DNA of 64,000 bases, taken from positions 496,001-560,000 of the forward strand of contig NZ_CP023068.1 in NCBI RefSeq assembly GCF_002288525.1, read 5' to 3'. Origin of the DNA: Sinorhizobium sojae CCBAU 05684 (GTDB lineage Bacteria > Pseudomonadota > Alphaproteobacteria > Rhizobiales > Rhizobiaceae). The notes beneath the pieces are model-generated. The model saw only the letters and a program-made list of their open reading frames with translations. It ran no database searches and was not told the DNA's origin. Positions within the stretch are counted from its first letter, which is position 1; each line of letters starts with the position of its first letter. This document shows, piece by piece, positions 52,077 through 60,762 of the stretch. Position numbers and translations under genes: made by a program.

Positions 52077-52728
52077 AGCGCGTGTATTTCTTCATCGGCA
52101 GAGCGCCCGCGAAATCGGTGCGCGCGAGTCCGGCTTGCGCGCGGAATTGGTCGAGCGAGGAAACGCAGTTGATGTGCGTTGGCTCGCTGAAATAGTCGTT
52201 TGACTGCAAGAGGACGCGCGTTCCGGAGGGCAAGAAGCCAAGCCAGCCGGGGAGGTCTGCAATGTGTTCGCAACTCGTGTTGACGATCAGATCGGCTGCG
52301 ACGTTTCGATAATCGAGGGTGTACATATCGGCGGTGACCGCGCGAAACCTCTCGCCGAATCCGGAACCGAGCGTGCGCGCTACCTCTTCCACCGCCGGAT
52401 CGATGTCGTAGCTTACGGTAGCTCCGATATTGAAGCGCGGGTCTTCGAGGAGCATGGCCGGCAGAACGCCGTACCAGCCGCCGAGTACCGCCACCTTGCG
52501 ATAGCTGGGGCCGGCGCTTTCGAAGAGCTTGTCGCGCGCCCAGAGCTTGCAGCCGACCTGCTTATAGTTGAAGGCATTGGCGATATTGGCCTCCGGGTGT
52601 TTTGCGATCACCCTGGCGAGGCCGTCCACCAGCACACTACCGGAATAGGCGGCCAGTCCCCGCACTAGGTCGTAGGCATTCTCGTGCCAATCTGTGTCGG
52701 GACGGGGGGAGTGGCTGGCATGCGTCAT
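52054..52728 (-). CDS. Class I SAM-dependent methyltransferase-like protein
   Basis: A 224-residue protein with a Rossmann-type core. KVAVLGGWYGVLPAMLLEDP matches motif I (GGWYG in place of GxGxG), VSYDIDPAVEEVARTLGSGF supplies the acidic residue for the ribose, and DLIVNTSCEHIADLPGWLGF is motif IV-like. No signal peptide. It is monocistronic on the minus strand and converges on the MurG-like gene. The substrate is unknown; a sugar or lipid intermediate fits the surroundings. Confidence 0.72.
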   Translation of the reverse strand: MTHASHSPRPDTDWHENAYDLVRGLAAYSGSVLVDGLARVIAKHPEANIANAFNYKQVGCKLWARDKLFESAGPSYRKVAVLGGWYGVLPAMLLEDPRFNIGATVSYDIDPAVEEVARTLGSGFGERFRAVTADMYTLDYRNVAADLIVNTSCEHIADLPGWLGFLPSGTRVLLQSNDYFSEPTHINCVSSLDQFRAQAGLARTDFAGALPMKKYTRFMLIGTI

Positions 52729-53023
52729 GCGGCTGTTGTAAGCTCACCCTGTAGCAAGCGCAAGCGGCGCGCGAGGGGGAGACCCGCCCGCGTTGCAGGT
52801 CCCCGGTGCGAAGATGATGGTCGCGGCCCTGCCACACGAGGTGGTTTTGCTCGGCTCGCCAAATTCTTTACCTGGGGTTCGCCGCTGCTCTCATGGCGAG
52901 CGCTCGCGGTTCGTTGAAGGGAAGCCATTGAAGATTAGGTGTAGAGAAACCATGTGCGGCGAGCGTCTGCCATCGAGGCGGCCGTGCAATCCCATACTTT
53001 AGTTCAGGTTTCATTGCCGACCC

Positions 53024-55735
53024 ATGGAAACACGTCTTTCCCGTTACATCTGGAGCCATACCCGCAAGCAGCAGCTTTGGATCCTGCTGGTCGTGGCGTT
53101 GTCGATGATACCCTACTTCCTGTCCTTCGACCTGCCGAAGCAGATCGTCAACGGGCCGATTCAGGGTGAGGGCTTCGAAACGCCTGGGGCTACCCAGCGC
53201 TTCATGCAGATTTCCTTCGACTTGCCGATTTTCGGTCATGTCGATCTGTTTTCGGGCTTCGAGCTTGGCCGGCAAGGCACGCTGCTGGCGCTCAGCCTCG
53301 TCTTCCTCTTTCTCGTGATCGTCAACGGGCTCTTCAAATTCTACATCAACACCTACAAGGGCCGGCTTGGCGAACGACTCCTCAGGCGCATCCGTTTCGA
53401 ACTGATCGATCGCGTCCTTCGTTTCCCGCCCAACCATTTGAAGCGGGTAAAGCCTGCTGAGATCGCCACCATGGTCAAGGACGAGGTCGAGCCCATGGGC
53501 GGCTTCACGGGCGACGCCTTCGTGCAGCCGGCGCTTCTCGGGGGGCAGGCGCTGACGGCGCTGATCTTTATCCTGCTCCAGAATCTCTGGCTCGGCTTCA
53601 TTGCCGCGTTCGTCGTCGCCCTGCAGGCGATCATCATTCCGCGCATGCGCAAGCGGCTGCTGGTCCTCGGCCGCGAACGCCAGCTGACGGCGCGGCAGCT
53701 CTCGGGCCGGGTCAGCGAAATAGTCGACGGCATCCACACCATCCGCGGTCATGACACGACGAACTACGAAAGGGCCGACATCGCCGCGCGCCTCGGGCAC
53801 ATCTTCAAGATTCGCTACGACCTTTACCAGTGGAAGTTCCTGGTGAAGTTTCTCAACAACTTCCTCGCCCAGGTGACGCCGTTTCTCTTCTACTCGATCG
53901 GCGGCTACTTAGCCCTGCAGGGGCGGCTCGATATCGGCCAGCTCGTTGCGGTCATAGGCGCCTACAAGGATCTGCCAGGTCCGTTGAAAGAACTGATCGA
54001 CTGGGATCAGGCGCGCCAGGACGTTCAGGTGAAATACGCTCAGGTCGTGGAGCAGTTCAGCGTCGAACCGCTGATCGATCCGAAGGTGCAGGAGGTCTCT
54101 GTGGTGCCGGCTCCTCCGCTGAGCGGCGCGCTTGCGGCGGTCAATCTTTCGCTCGCCGATGAGGGCGGGGCGAAGCTCGTCGAGCACGTATCGCTCCAGA
54201 TCCGGCCGGGGGAGACGGTTGCGATCACCGGCGGCACCGGCGGTGGCGGCGAGGCACTGGCCGAGGCCTTCGGGCGGCTGACATGGCCTACAAGCGGCAG
54301 GATCGTCGTCGGTGACAACGATATCCGCGAAGTACCGGAAGCAGTCATCGGGCGGCGGATATCCTATGCTTCTTCCGAGGTCTACACCTTCCAGGGCAGC
54401 CTCGGCGACAATCTGCTTTACGGGCTCAAGCACGCGCCGCTGACCGAGGTCCTCTATGAGGGTGACAGGGCTGCCCATCGCCGCTGGGAGTTGCTGGAAG
54501 CAAAGCTTGCCGGCAATCCGTCGCACGACATCAACAGCGATTGGATCGACTACGCTGCCGCGGATGCGAGCGGTCCGGAGGATCTCTTTGCCAAGGTGAG
54601 GGCGGTTCTCGACGTTGTGCTCCTGACAAATGACGTCTTGGCGCTTGCTATCCGCTCGACGATGGATCCGGCCGAACATCCGGACTTCGCGGGCGAGATC
54701 GTCGAAATGCGCGGTGCGCTGCGCCGACGTCTGGAAGCGGAAAAGCTCAGCGATCTCGTCGTGTTCTTCGAGCCCGGCTCCTACAATATCGAAGCGACCG
54801 TCGGCGAGAACCTGCTTTTTGGCACGGTGACGGATCGGGCGCGGTGGGAGCGGGCACTGGAGAGCCACCCGTTCTTCAAGACGGTGCTGAAGCGCGCGGG
54901 TCTGCACGAGACCTTCTATCAAATGGGGCTCGAGATTGCCGAAAACGTCGTCGAACTGTTCCGCGACCTGCCTCCGGATCACCCATTCTTCCAGCAGCTC
55001 ACCTTCATGACAAGCGAGGAAATCCCCGTTTACGAAGCGCTCCTGCAGAAGCTGAGAGGGCGACCACTCGCGGAGGTCTCGGAAGACGACGCAATCCGGA
55101 TCATCCGTCTGTGTTTCGGCTATATCGAGACGCGGCACCGCTTCGGTCTCTTGACGGACGACCTGATGAAGAAGATCGTCGAGGCGCGGCGCGAGTTCAG
55201 CGAAGGGCTGCCCGCAGACCTCGCCGGTATCATCGAGCATTACGAGCCGAACCGTTACATGGCTTCGGCCAGCATCATCGACAACGTGCTCTTCGGCCGC
55301 ATCGGCCACAAGCATACGGACGGATCGGACAGAATTCGCGCGATCGTGCGCGATCTCTTCGAATCGCTTGGGCTCTACGACAAGGTGCTGGCCTTCGGCC
55401 TCGATTTCGACGTCGGGGCGGGCGGCAAGCGTTTGACGGCAAGTCAGCGGCAGAAACTCAATCTGGCGCGCACGCTCATGCGCAACTCGGATTTCTATAT
55501 TTTCAATCAGCCGCTGCTCGCCCTCGATCAGCGTACCCAGGACCAGATCACGCGGAATGTCTTTGCATTCCTAAGGGATGAGGATCGCAATCCGGCGATC
55601 GTTTGGGTCATCTCCAATCCGGCCCTCTCGGAACTCTTCGATCGCGTTGCGCATTTCGAGAATGGACGCCTGATGCACGAAGAAGCTGCCGAAACGCCTT
55701 CAAAAGACAGCGACTACAAGGAATTGGCATCTTGA
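53024..55735 (+). CDS. ABC-exporter-like protein with degenerate, expanded ATPase domain
   Basis: A 903-residue protein. Residues about 18-330 form an ABC exporter transmembrane domain (LWILLVVALSMIPYFLSFDL; ALSLVFLFLVIVNGLFKFYI; TRQL-type intracellular loops such as GRERQLTARQLSGRVSEIVD). The nucleotide-binding domain begins near 365 but its motifs are broken: Walker A reads GGTGGGGEA (403-411, no Lys or Ser/Thr), the signature LTASQRQKLNLAR, Walker B YIFNQPLLALD (Asn and Gln replace Asp and Glu), and the switch region VISNP lacks His. Between Walker A and the signature, about 390 residues contain three Q-loop/DNxLxG-like repeats (446-468, 580-600, 741-759). It is unlikely to hydrolyse ATP itself and may act with a partner or as a sensor. 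It is followed by a cNMP-binding protein. Confidence 0.85.
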   Translation: METRLSRYIWSHTRKQQLWILLVVALSMIPYFLSFDLPKQIVNGPIQGEGFETPGATQRFMQISFDLPIFGHVDLFSGFELGRQGTLLALSLVFLFLVIVNGLFKFYINTYKGRLGERLLRRIRFELIDRVLRFPPNHLKRVKPAEIATMVKDEVEPMGGFTGDAFVQPALLGGQALTALIFILLQNLWLGFIAAFVVALQAIIIPRMRKRLLVLGRERQLTARQLSGRVSEIVDGIHTIRGHDTTNYERADIAARLGHIFKIRYDLYQWKFLVKFLNNFLAQVTPFLFYSIGGYLALQGRLDIGQLVAVIGAYKDLPGPLKELIDWDQARQDVQVKYAQVVEQFSVEPLIDPKVQEVSVVPAPPLSGALAAVNLSLADEGGAKLVEHVSLQIRPGETVAITGGTGGGGEALAEAFGRLTWPTSGRIVVGDNDIREVPEAVIGRRISYASSEVYTFQGSLGDNLLYGLKHAPLTEVLYEGDRAAHRRWELLEAKLAGNPSHDINSDWIDYAAADASGPEDLFAKVRAVLDVVLLTNDVLALAIRSTMDPAEHPDFAGEIVEMRGALRRRLEAEKLSDLVVFFEPGSYNIEATVGENLLFGTVTDRARWERALESHPFFKTVLKRAGLHETFYQMGLEIAENVVELFRDLPPDHPFFQQLTFMTSEEIPVYEALLQKLRGRPLAEVSEDDAIRIIRLCFGYIETRHRFGLLTDDLMKKIVEARREFSEGLPADLAGIIEHYEPNRYMASASIIDNVLFGRIGHKHTDGSDRIRAIVRDLFESLGLYDKVLAFGLDFDVGAGGKRLTASQRQKLNLARTLMRNSDFYIFNQPLLALDQRTQDQITRNVFAFLRDEDRNPAIVWVISNPALSELFDRVAHFENGRLMHEEAAETPSKDSDYKELAS

Positions 55736-55829
55736 TGTAGTATTTGTGCGAGGAGGCAGGCATATTTCCCGAAGGATCGGGAAGGGACGTGTTTGCGGCC
55801 GTGACAGATGGGGAGAAAAGCGAACTGAT

Positions 55830-56294
55830 ATGCTCCTAAAAGACGAAGTGGAAATGCTGCGCCGGATTACGCTTTTTGCCGGTCTGCCACCAGCGAAACT
55901 CAAGCTGCTGGCGTTCACCTCCGACCGAGTGCTCTATGGCGCGGGAGAGAGCCTGTTTAATCAGGGCGACATCGGCGATGCGGCCTATGTCATCCTGTCA
56001 GGCAAAGCCGACGTGCTGGTCTCGACGCCGACCGGGCCGTTGAAGGTCGCCGAGGTGGAAGAGAATTCGATCATCGGCGAGATCGCCATTCTCTGTAATA
56101 CGCCGCGCACCGCTACGATCACGACAACGACGCCGCTTGAGGCCTTACGAATACGCAAGGACGATTTCCTCAAGCTGCTGGCCGATTTCCCGGAGATGGC
56201 CGTGGAAATCATGCGCGTTCTTGCCGATCGCCTTAGCCAGACGACATCCGAACTGACAGAGGCCCGCAGCCGCGCCCAGCGCGTCGAAGCTTGA
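55830..56294 (+). CDS. Cyclic-nucleotide-binding domain protein
   Basis: A 154-residue single-domain Crp-type cNMP-binding protein with no HTH. It has GESLFNQGDIGDAAYVILSG and the phosphate-binding cassette GEIAILCNTPRTATITTTTP, where Glu and Arg bind the cyclic nucleotide. A C-terminal helix follows. It begins 94 bases after the ABC-like gene. It is likely a regulatory subunit answering cAMP or cGMP, and both class III cyclase-like genes are in this window. An in-frame upstream start would add 28 residues without homology. Confidence 0.88.
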   Translation: MLLKDEVEMLRRITLFAGLPPAKLKLLAFTSDRVLYGAGESLFNQGDIGDAAYVILSGKADVLVSTPTGPLKVAEVEENSIIGEIAILCNTPRTATITTTTPLEALRIRKDDFLKLLADFPEMAVEIMRVLADRLSQTTSELTEARSRAQRVEA

Positions 56295-56394
56295 GATTTT
56301 CGCATTTTGCGCGATGGCGCGGTCGTAGCGGCGGCGCGATGATTTTGTCGTGAGCTTGGTTCCGATTTTCTGGCCGATGCGCTAGAGAAGCGCC

Positions 56395-57144
56395 ATGCGC
56401 GCCATATCCTATTTCCAGAAAACCGTATACTTCCCCGAGAAACCGGAAAAGAAGCGCTTCTTCGCTCGGCTTCAGGCCGGAGAATGGGAGCCCGGCACCT
56501 TCCGCAACATCGAACGCCTCGTCGATGACCGTACCACGTTCATCGATATCGGCGGCTGGATCGGCGTTACCCCTTATTGGGCTGCGCAGATTGCGCACAA
56601 CGTCATTGCCGTCGAGCCGGACCCGGTCTGCTTCGATGTTCTGACGCAGATGAGAGAGGGCAATGCCGGCCAGGTGGAGCTCATCAATGCCGCGCTTTCC
56701 GAGGACGAGGCCTTGGTGCTCCACTCCGTGGGCGGCGGCTTTGGCAGTTCGGAGACCTCCGCGCTCATCGCCGACGAAACGGGCATGGCGATTACCGTCA
56801 AGACCGTGACCATCCCCGACCTTCAGGCAATGGCGAAGACCGAGCGGCTTTGCTTCAAGGTCGACATCGAGGGATACGAGTACAAGGCGTTTGATCAGTT
56901 TCGCGCGATCGATCGGAAGAGGACCGCGGGTGTGCTCCTTGCCGTGCACCCTCAGATCCTTGCTGCTTCGCTGTCCGGTCCCGCCGTGCTGCGGGTGCTT
57001 CGCACCGTGGCGGCGACGTTCCGCCTCGTCCGGAGCTTCCGCGGCTTCCGGCTGGAAAATCCGTCCGCAATCTGGGCGGCGCTCCGAAAATCGCTCGTTC
57101 GGCGCGAACTCAGGGGCTTCGATCTGCTCTTCGTCGCAAGATAG
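56395..57144 (+). CDS. FkbM-family methyltransferase
   Basis: A 249-residue FkbM-type SAM methyltransferase. TTFIDIGGWIGVTPYWAAQI is motif I, VIAVEPDPVCFDVLTQMREG the SAM ribose segment and FKVDIEGYEYKAFDQFRAID the FkbM-specific D-I-E-G motif. Members methylate hydroxyls on polyketides, lipopolysaccharide or polysaccharide sugars. It is the last gene of the run of glycan-linked genes on this strand, 100 bases after the cNMP-binding gene. Confidence 0.9.
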   Translation: MRAISYFQKTVYFPEKPEKKRFFARLQAGEWEPGTFRNIERLVDDRTTFIDIGGWIGVTPYWAAQIAHNVIAVEPDPVCFDVLTQMREGNAGQVELINAALSEDEALVLHSVGGGFGSSETSALIADETGMAITVKTVTIPDLQAMAKTERLCFKVDIEGYEYKAFDQFRAIDRKRTAGVLLAVHPQILAASLSGPAVLRVLRTVAATFRLVRSFRGFRLENPSAIWAALRKSLVRRELRGFDLLFVAR

Positions 57145-57344
57145 CGCGAATGCACTCAGCGAAAGTGCGTTGCATGCACGCCGGTAAACGCGCTTCAGCT
57201 ACGTGGGTGCACGCTATGAAAGATCGTCGGCGCTTTCCCCGCCTGCTGTGGGATTGCCTAGACTTCGTAGCTGGCTTCGGGGTCGTCACCCATGCCGAGC
57301 GAGCCCGCAGGCATAGCTGGCAAGGACTTTCCGACGGGGCATGG

Positions 57345-57854
57345 TCATCGGTCGCTCCTTTCCGCTTCGATCCCACTATGCGGGCGCGATCGTTGCGCAC
57401 CCTGCAGGGGATCGATCCCGGCGCGTCCGAAACGGGTCGGCTCGGCTAACGTTTCCGGCTTGCCGCCGCCGCCCGAGAGATCGTCGAGGATCGGGCAATC
57501 CGGCCGGGCGTCGCCATGGCAATGCGCGGCCAGATGCTTGAGCGTGCGGCTCATCGCCTTCAGTTCTTCCGCCTTGCGCTCCAGGATCGCCACCTGACCG
57601 AGTGCAATCTTCTTGACCTCGGCGCTGGCGCGTGACCGGTCGCCCCACAGGGCCAGGAGATCAGCCATCTGCTCGACGGTGAAGCCGAGATCGCGTGCCC
57701 GGCGAATGAAGCGCAGCCTATGGACGTCGTTGTCGCCGTAGTAGCGATAGCCGGAACCGCTGCGGCTCGCAGGCGGAATGAGGCCGATCGTTTCATAGTA
57801 GCGGATCATTTTTGCCGAAACGCCTGAAGCGCGTGCGGCATCGCCGATATTCAT
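57345..57854 (-). CDS. hmrR: Copper-responsive MerR-family regulator
   Basis: A 169-residue MerR regulator of the CueR/HmrR group. The N-terminal HTH is MNIGDAARASGVSAKMIRYY with GLIPPASRSGSGYRYYGDND, and a dimerisation helix follows. The metal-binding loop is AAHCHGDARPDCPILDDL, with two Cys spaced as in Cu(I) sensors. The C-terminus extends about 30 residues beyond the usual end. Such regulators activate the copper ATPase gene next to them; here only the decayed end of that gene remains upstream, so its target must be elsewhere. The ATG matches the family start. Confidence 0.92.
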   Translation of the reverse strand: MNIGDAARASGVSAKMIRYYETIGLIPPASRSGSGYRYYGDNDVHRLRFIRRARDLGFTVEQMADLLALWGDRSRASAEVKKIALGQVAILERKAEELKAMSRTLKHLAAHCHGDARPDCPILDDLSGGGGKPETLAEPTRFGRAGIDPLQGAQRSRPHSGIEAERSDR

Positions 57855-57933
57855 GCGTTCACCTTTCGATTCCTGAACCAAGATATAGGCCCATTGCCAA
57901 CCGGATTCCATATTCCCGGATAGAGTCGTGCCA

Positions 57934-58140
57934 TCACGCGTGCGCCTTGAAGCGCTTGAGCCGCAGGGCGTTCCCGACGACGAAGTCTCTCGAAAGCGCC
58001 ATGGCGGCGGCGGCGAAGACCGGCGAGAGCAGCGCGCCACAGGCGGGATAGAGCGCGCCCGCGTCCCGATAGCCAGGCGCCGTGCGGGACGCCGGCGCAG
58101 ACAAGACACCGGACGAACCGCCACGAGGAGCTTTCAATAG
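57934..58140 (-). pseudogene. Remnant of copper-transporting P-type ATPase (C-terminal end)
   Basis: The minus-strand frame contains [20 protein letters not shown] followed by [20 protein letters not shown] and a stop. This matches the last membrane hairpin and C-terminus of CopA/ActP copper ATPases (the [21 protein letters not shown], VxVxGNALRL ending). A second frame in the same stretch reads [12 protein letters not shown], which looks like the preceding AGVPxAAG residues, so a frameshift separates them. Nothing of the rest of the protein is visible upstream. It is placed exactly where hmrR's partner gene normally lies. Confidence 0.75.
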
Positions 58141-58187
58141 GATCTAAAGGGAGATCGGGCTCGGCCGGACGCGCTGCTCCACACCCG

Positions 58188-58382
58188 TCAGGGCCGCAGC
58201 GCGGCGTCAACAGGAGGCGCTTCCGGTGCGGCGAGTTCAAGCACGCCAACCATCGTCGCCAGGATCGGCGCGAAGGCGCATAGTCGCAGGAAGACGCGGC
58301 GCGCCTCCATATTGCCGATTTCGTTTGGCCCTTCGCCTGGCAAACGGATCTGAATTGCAAGTGCGACGTCAAGGATGTTCAT
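58188..58382 (-). CDS. Small hypothetical protein (64 aa)
   Basis: A 64-residue frame with an AGAAGGAG ribosome site a short distance ahead of the ATG. It begins MNILDVALAIQIRLPGEGPN and contains the hydrophobic stretch VFLRLCAFAPILATMVGVLE, possibly one membrane helix. No family is recognised. It lies between the ATPase remnant and the DGPF genes. The good start context supports it, but its reality is uncertain. Confidence 0.45.
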   Translation of the reverse strand: MNILDVALAIQIRLPGEGPNEIGNMEARRVFLRLCAFAPILATMVGVLELAAPEAPPVDAALRP

Positions 58383-58539
58383 GGCCGGCGCTCCTTCTAA
58401 TGGGATTGACGGCCAATGGTCGAACGCCGCCATCGCATTTCGACATGCGCTCGCCAGACTGAAGAGAAAATCCTTGGGCTTTGTCGAATCCTGCCTAGGT
58501 TGATCGTCAATAGGTTGTCGACCACAGGAGGAACGCATC

Positions 58540-58899
58540 ATGAAATATCTTTGTCTGGTCTGGTGCAAAGAGGGGACTTTCGAGGCCTTGTCCAAGGAGG
58601 AGCAGGATGAACTCGACAGAAACTCCCTGCAATACGATCAGGACCTCGCCAGGCGCGGTCATATGGTTGCGGCCGAAGCGCTGCAGCCGCCGGCGAACTC
58701 GGTCGTGGTTCGGGTGCGTCAAGCCGAGATCTCGGTGACCGACGGCCCGTTCGCCGAAAGCAAGGAGCAGATCGCCGGTTTCATCCTTGTCGAGGCGAAG
58801 GATCTGAACGAGGCTATCCGCATTGCCGCGGGCATCCCGCTCGCCAAGCTCGGCAGCATCGAGGTGCGGCCGATCCATGATTTCGGCAGCCGTTCGTAA
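58540..58899 (+). CDS. DGPF/YCII-domain protein 1
   Basis: A 119-residue YCII-related protein named for the DGPF motif. MKYLCLVWCKEGTFEALSKE opens it, TDGPFAESKEQIAGFILVEA carries the motif, and LAKLGSIEVRPIHDF closes it. Proteins of this family are linked to ECF42 sigma factors; their chemistry is unsettled. It is followed by a paralogue and an ECF42-type sigma factor in one orientation, forming the standard cluster. It has a good AGGAGG ribosome site. Confidence 0.9.
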   Translation: MKYLCLVWCKEGTFEALSKEEQDELDRNSLQYDQDLARRGHMVAAEALQPPANSVVVRVRQAEISVTDGPFAESKEQIAGFILVEAKDLNEAIRIAAGIPLAKLGSIEVRPIHDFGSRS

Positions 58900-58909
58900 G
58901 GAGAGGGTG

Positions 58910-59269
58910 ATGAACTATCTTTGCCAGATATGGTTCGAAACTTCGGCAATTGAGGACCTCTCCGAGGAGGAGCAGCAAAAGCTCACGATGGACTGCAGGG
59001 CCTACGACGATGGGCTCGTCGATCGCGGACACCTGATCCTTGCTCAGGCTCTGCGGGCGCCGGCAACCGCAAAGACAGTGCGCACGCGCGATGGCAAGAT
59101 CTCGATCACCGACGGGCCCTTCGCAGAGATCAAGGAATTCCTTGGCGGCATCATTCTCTTCAAGGCGGAGAGTATGGAGGAAGCTCTCCACATAGCCAGC
59201 CGTTCGCCTCTCGCGAGGTTCGCCGCTCTGGAGGTGCGTCCGACTTACTCTATCAGTGAGGAAGATTGA
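58910..59269 (+). CDS. DGPF/YCII-domain protein 2
   Basis: A 119-residue paralogue of the preceding protein: MNYLCQIWFETSAIEDLSEE, GKISITDGPFAEIKEFLGGI and FAALEVRPTYSISEED. The two share family blocks but are visibly diverged, so the duplication is old. It starts 11 bases after the first copy, with GGAGAGG upstream, and ends 18 bases before the sigma factor. Confidence 0.9.
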   Translation: MNYLCQIWFETSAIEDLSEEEQQKLTMDCRAYDDGLVDRGHLILAQALRAPATAKTVRTRDGKISITDGPFAEIKEFLGGIILFKAESMEEALHIASRSPLARFAALEVRPTYSISEED

Positions 59270-59287
59270 CAACGGGGAAGGTGTTTC

Positions 59288-60541
59288 GTGCAGAACCTGA
59301 TCGACGAGATCTACCGCTCGCAATCCCGAAAGGTGCTTGCAACTTTGATCCGCCTGCTCGGTGATTTCGATCGGGCCGAGGAGGCGCTGCATGATGCATT
59401 CCTCCAGGCGGCGCGAAGCTGGCCCCGAGATGGCGTTCCCTCAAACCCGTCTGCCTGGCTGGTCTCGACGGGGCGGTTCCGGGCCATCGATCATCTGAGG
59501 CGAAAGGCGCGTTTCGAGGCGCGAGCGAAGGATGTCGAGGATAGTCTTTATCCGGCGGCCGACGTGGAAGCCGGCAACTTTGAGGTGATCGAGGACGATA
59601 TGCTGCGCCTGATATTCGCCTGCTGCCACCCCGTCATTCCAGCGGACGCACAGATCGCCATGGGGTTGAGGGAAATATGCGGGCTGACGACCGAGGAGAT
59701 TGCGCATGCTTTCCTGATGCCCGCCGCCACGGTCGCGCAGCGGATTGTTCGTGCGAAGAATCGCATCCGCTCGGCGGCGATCCCCTACGAAGTGCCCGAC
59801 GAGGCGGAATTGCCTGACCGGCTTCAGCGCGTCCTTCATGTCGTCTATCTGGTATTCAACGAGGGCTACTCGGCCTCCTCCGGAGGAGAGTTCATCAGAG
59901 CGGATTTGACCGCCGAGGCCATTCGCCTTTCCCGAACGCTCTTTGCCCTTCTTCCGGATGCCGAGGTTTCGGGATTGCTGGCACTCATGTTGTTGCAGGA
60001 GTCACGGCGGGCCGCAAGACGGGGGAAGTCCGGCGAGATCGTCCTGCTTGCCGACCAGGACCGCTCTCTTTGGGATTTGGAAATGATCCGGGAAGGCCTT
60101 GCCCTGGTCGATACGGCATCTCGCGGCCGGATAGTTGGCTACTACACCCTGCAGGCGGCCATTGCCGCGGAACATGCGCGGGCGCGGAATGCGGAAGAGA
60201 CCGACTGGCGCCGCATCGTCGCATGCTACGATTTGCTTCTGCTTGCCTGCCCATCTCCCATCGTCGAACTCAACCGCGCCGTGGCCGTAGCCATGTGCAA
60301 GGGGCCGGCGACGGGGCTTGAGCTCCTGGAGGCTATCTTGTCCAGGGGCGAACTGCGGAACTACCATCTCGCCTATGCGGCCCGTGCAGATTTCCTTCGC
60401 CAACTCGGGCGTTTCCCCGAGGCGCGCCTCGGCTACCAGGCCGCCCTCGATCTCTGCCGTCAGGAACCGGAGAAGGCGTTCCTTCGCAAGCGCATTGCGG
60501 AGCTTGCGAGCGAAGACCCGGGCTACTGCCTATCTCCTTAG
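59288..60541 (+). CDS. ECF42-type RNA polymerase sigma factor
   Basis: A 417-residue ECF sigma factor. Region 2 covers about residues 10-75 (LIRLLGDFDRAEEALHDAFL, then PSAWLVSTGRFRAIDHLRRK), region 4 about 115-165 (LREICGLTTEEIAHAFLMPA). A C-terminal extension of about 230 residues follows (LLLACPSPIVELNRAVAVAM and a helical repeat end). Long extensions and linkage to DGPF genes define ECF42. These factors activate their own DGPF neighbours; the signal is unknown and no anti-sigma gene is present. A GTG start is used. Confidence 0.92.
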   Translation: MQNLIDEIYRSQSRKVLATLIRLLGDFDRAEEALHDAFLQAARSWPRDGVPSNPSAWLVSTGRFRAIDHLRRKARFEARAKDVEDSLYPAADVEAGNFEVIEDDMLRLIFACCHPVIPADAQIAMGLREICGLTTEEIAHAFLMPAATVAQRIVRAKNRIRSAAIPYEVPDEAELPDRLQRVLHVVYLVFNEGYSASSGGEFIRADLTAEAIRLSRTLFALLPDAEVSGLLALMLLQESRRAARRGKSGEIVLLADQDRSLWDLEMIREGLALVDTASRGRIVGYYTLQAAIAAEHARARNAEETDWRRIVACYDLLLLACPSPIVELNRAVAVAMCKGPATGLELLEAILSRGELRNYHLAYAARADFLRQLGRFPEARLGYQAALDLCRQEPEKAFLRKRIAELASEDPGYCLSP

Positions 60542-60762
60542 GCCGCGCTCGGAGATATGCAGCAATTCAAAGTGGTGCGGTGACTTTGCGCGTCTGACAA
60601 GACGCCCTCGCGACCTCCCTTTAGCCACACACAATCTCAACGTTTGAAGCACATACCCGGCTCTCCGGAGGCGCTACACCGATTGGCGCCAGTGACGGCC
60701 TTTATTCCGCCCGCTTCTTCATTCTTTGTTAAGGAATACATTCCTTTGCGGAGATTTCGCTC

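Noticed and set aside
57145-57344. tRNA or small gene between the FkbM gene and hmrR
   Set aside because: No cloverleaf arms or T-loop consensus were found, and the short frames lack ribosome sites.
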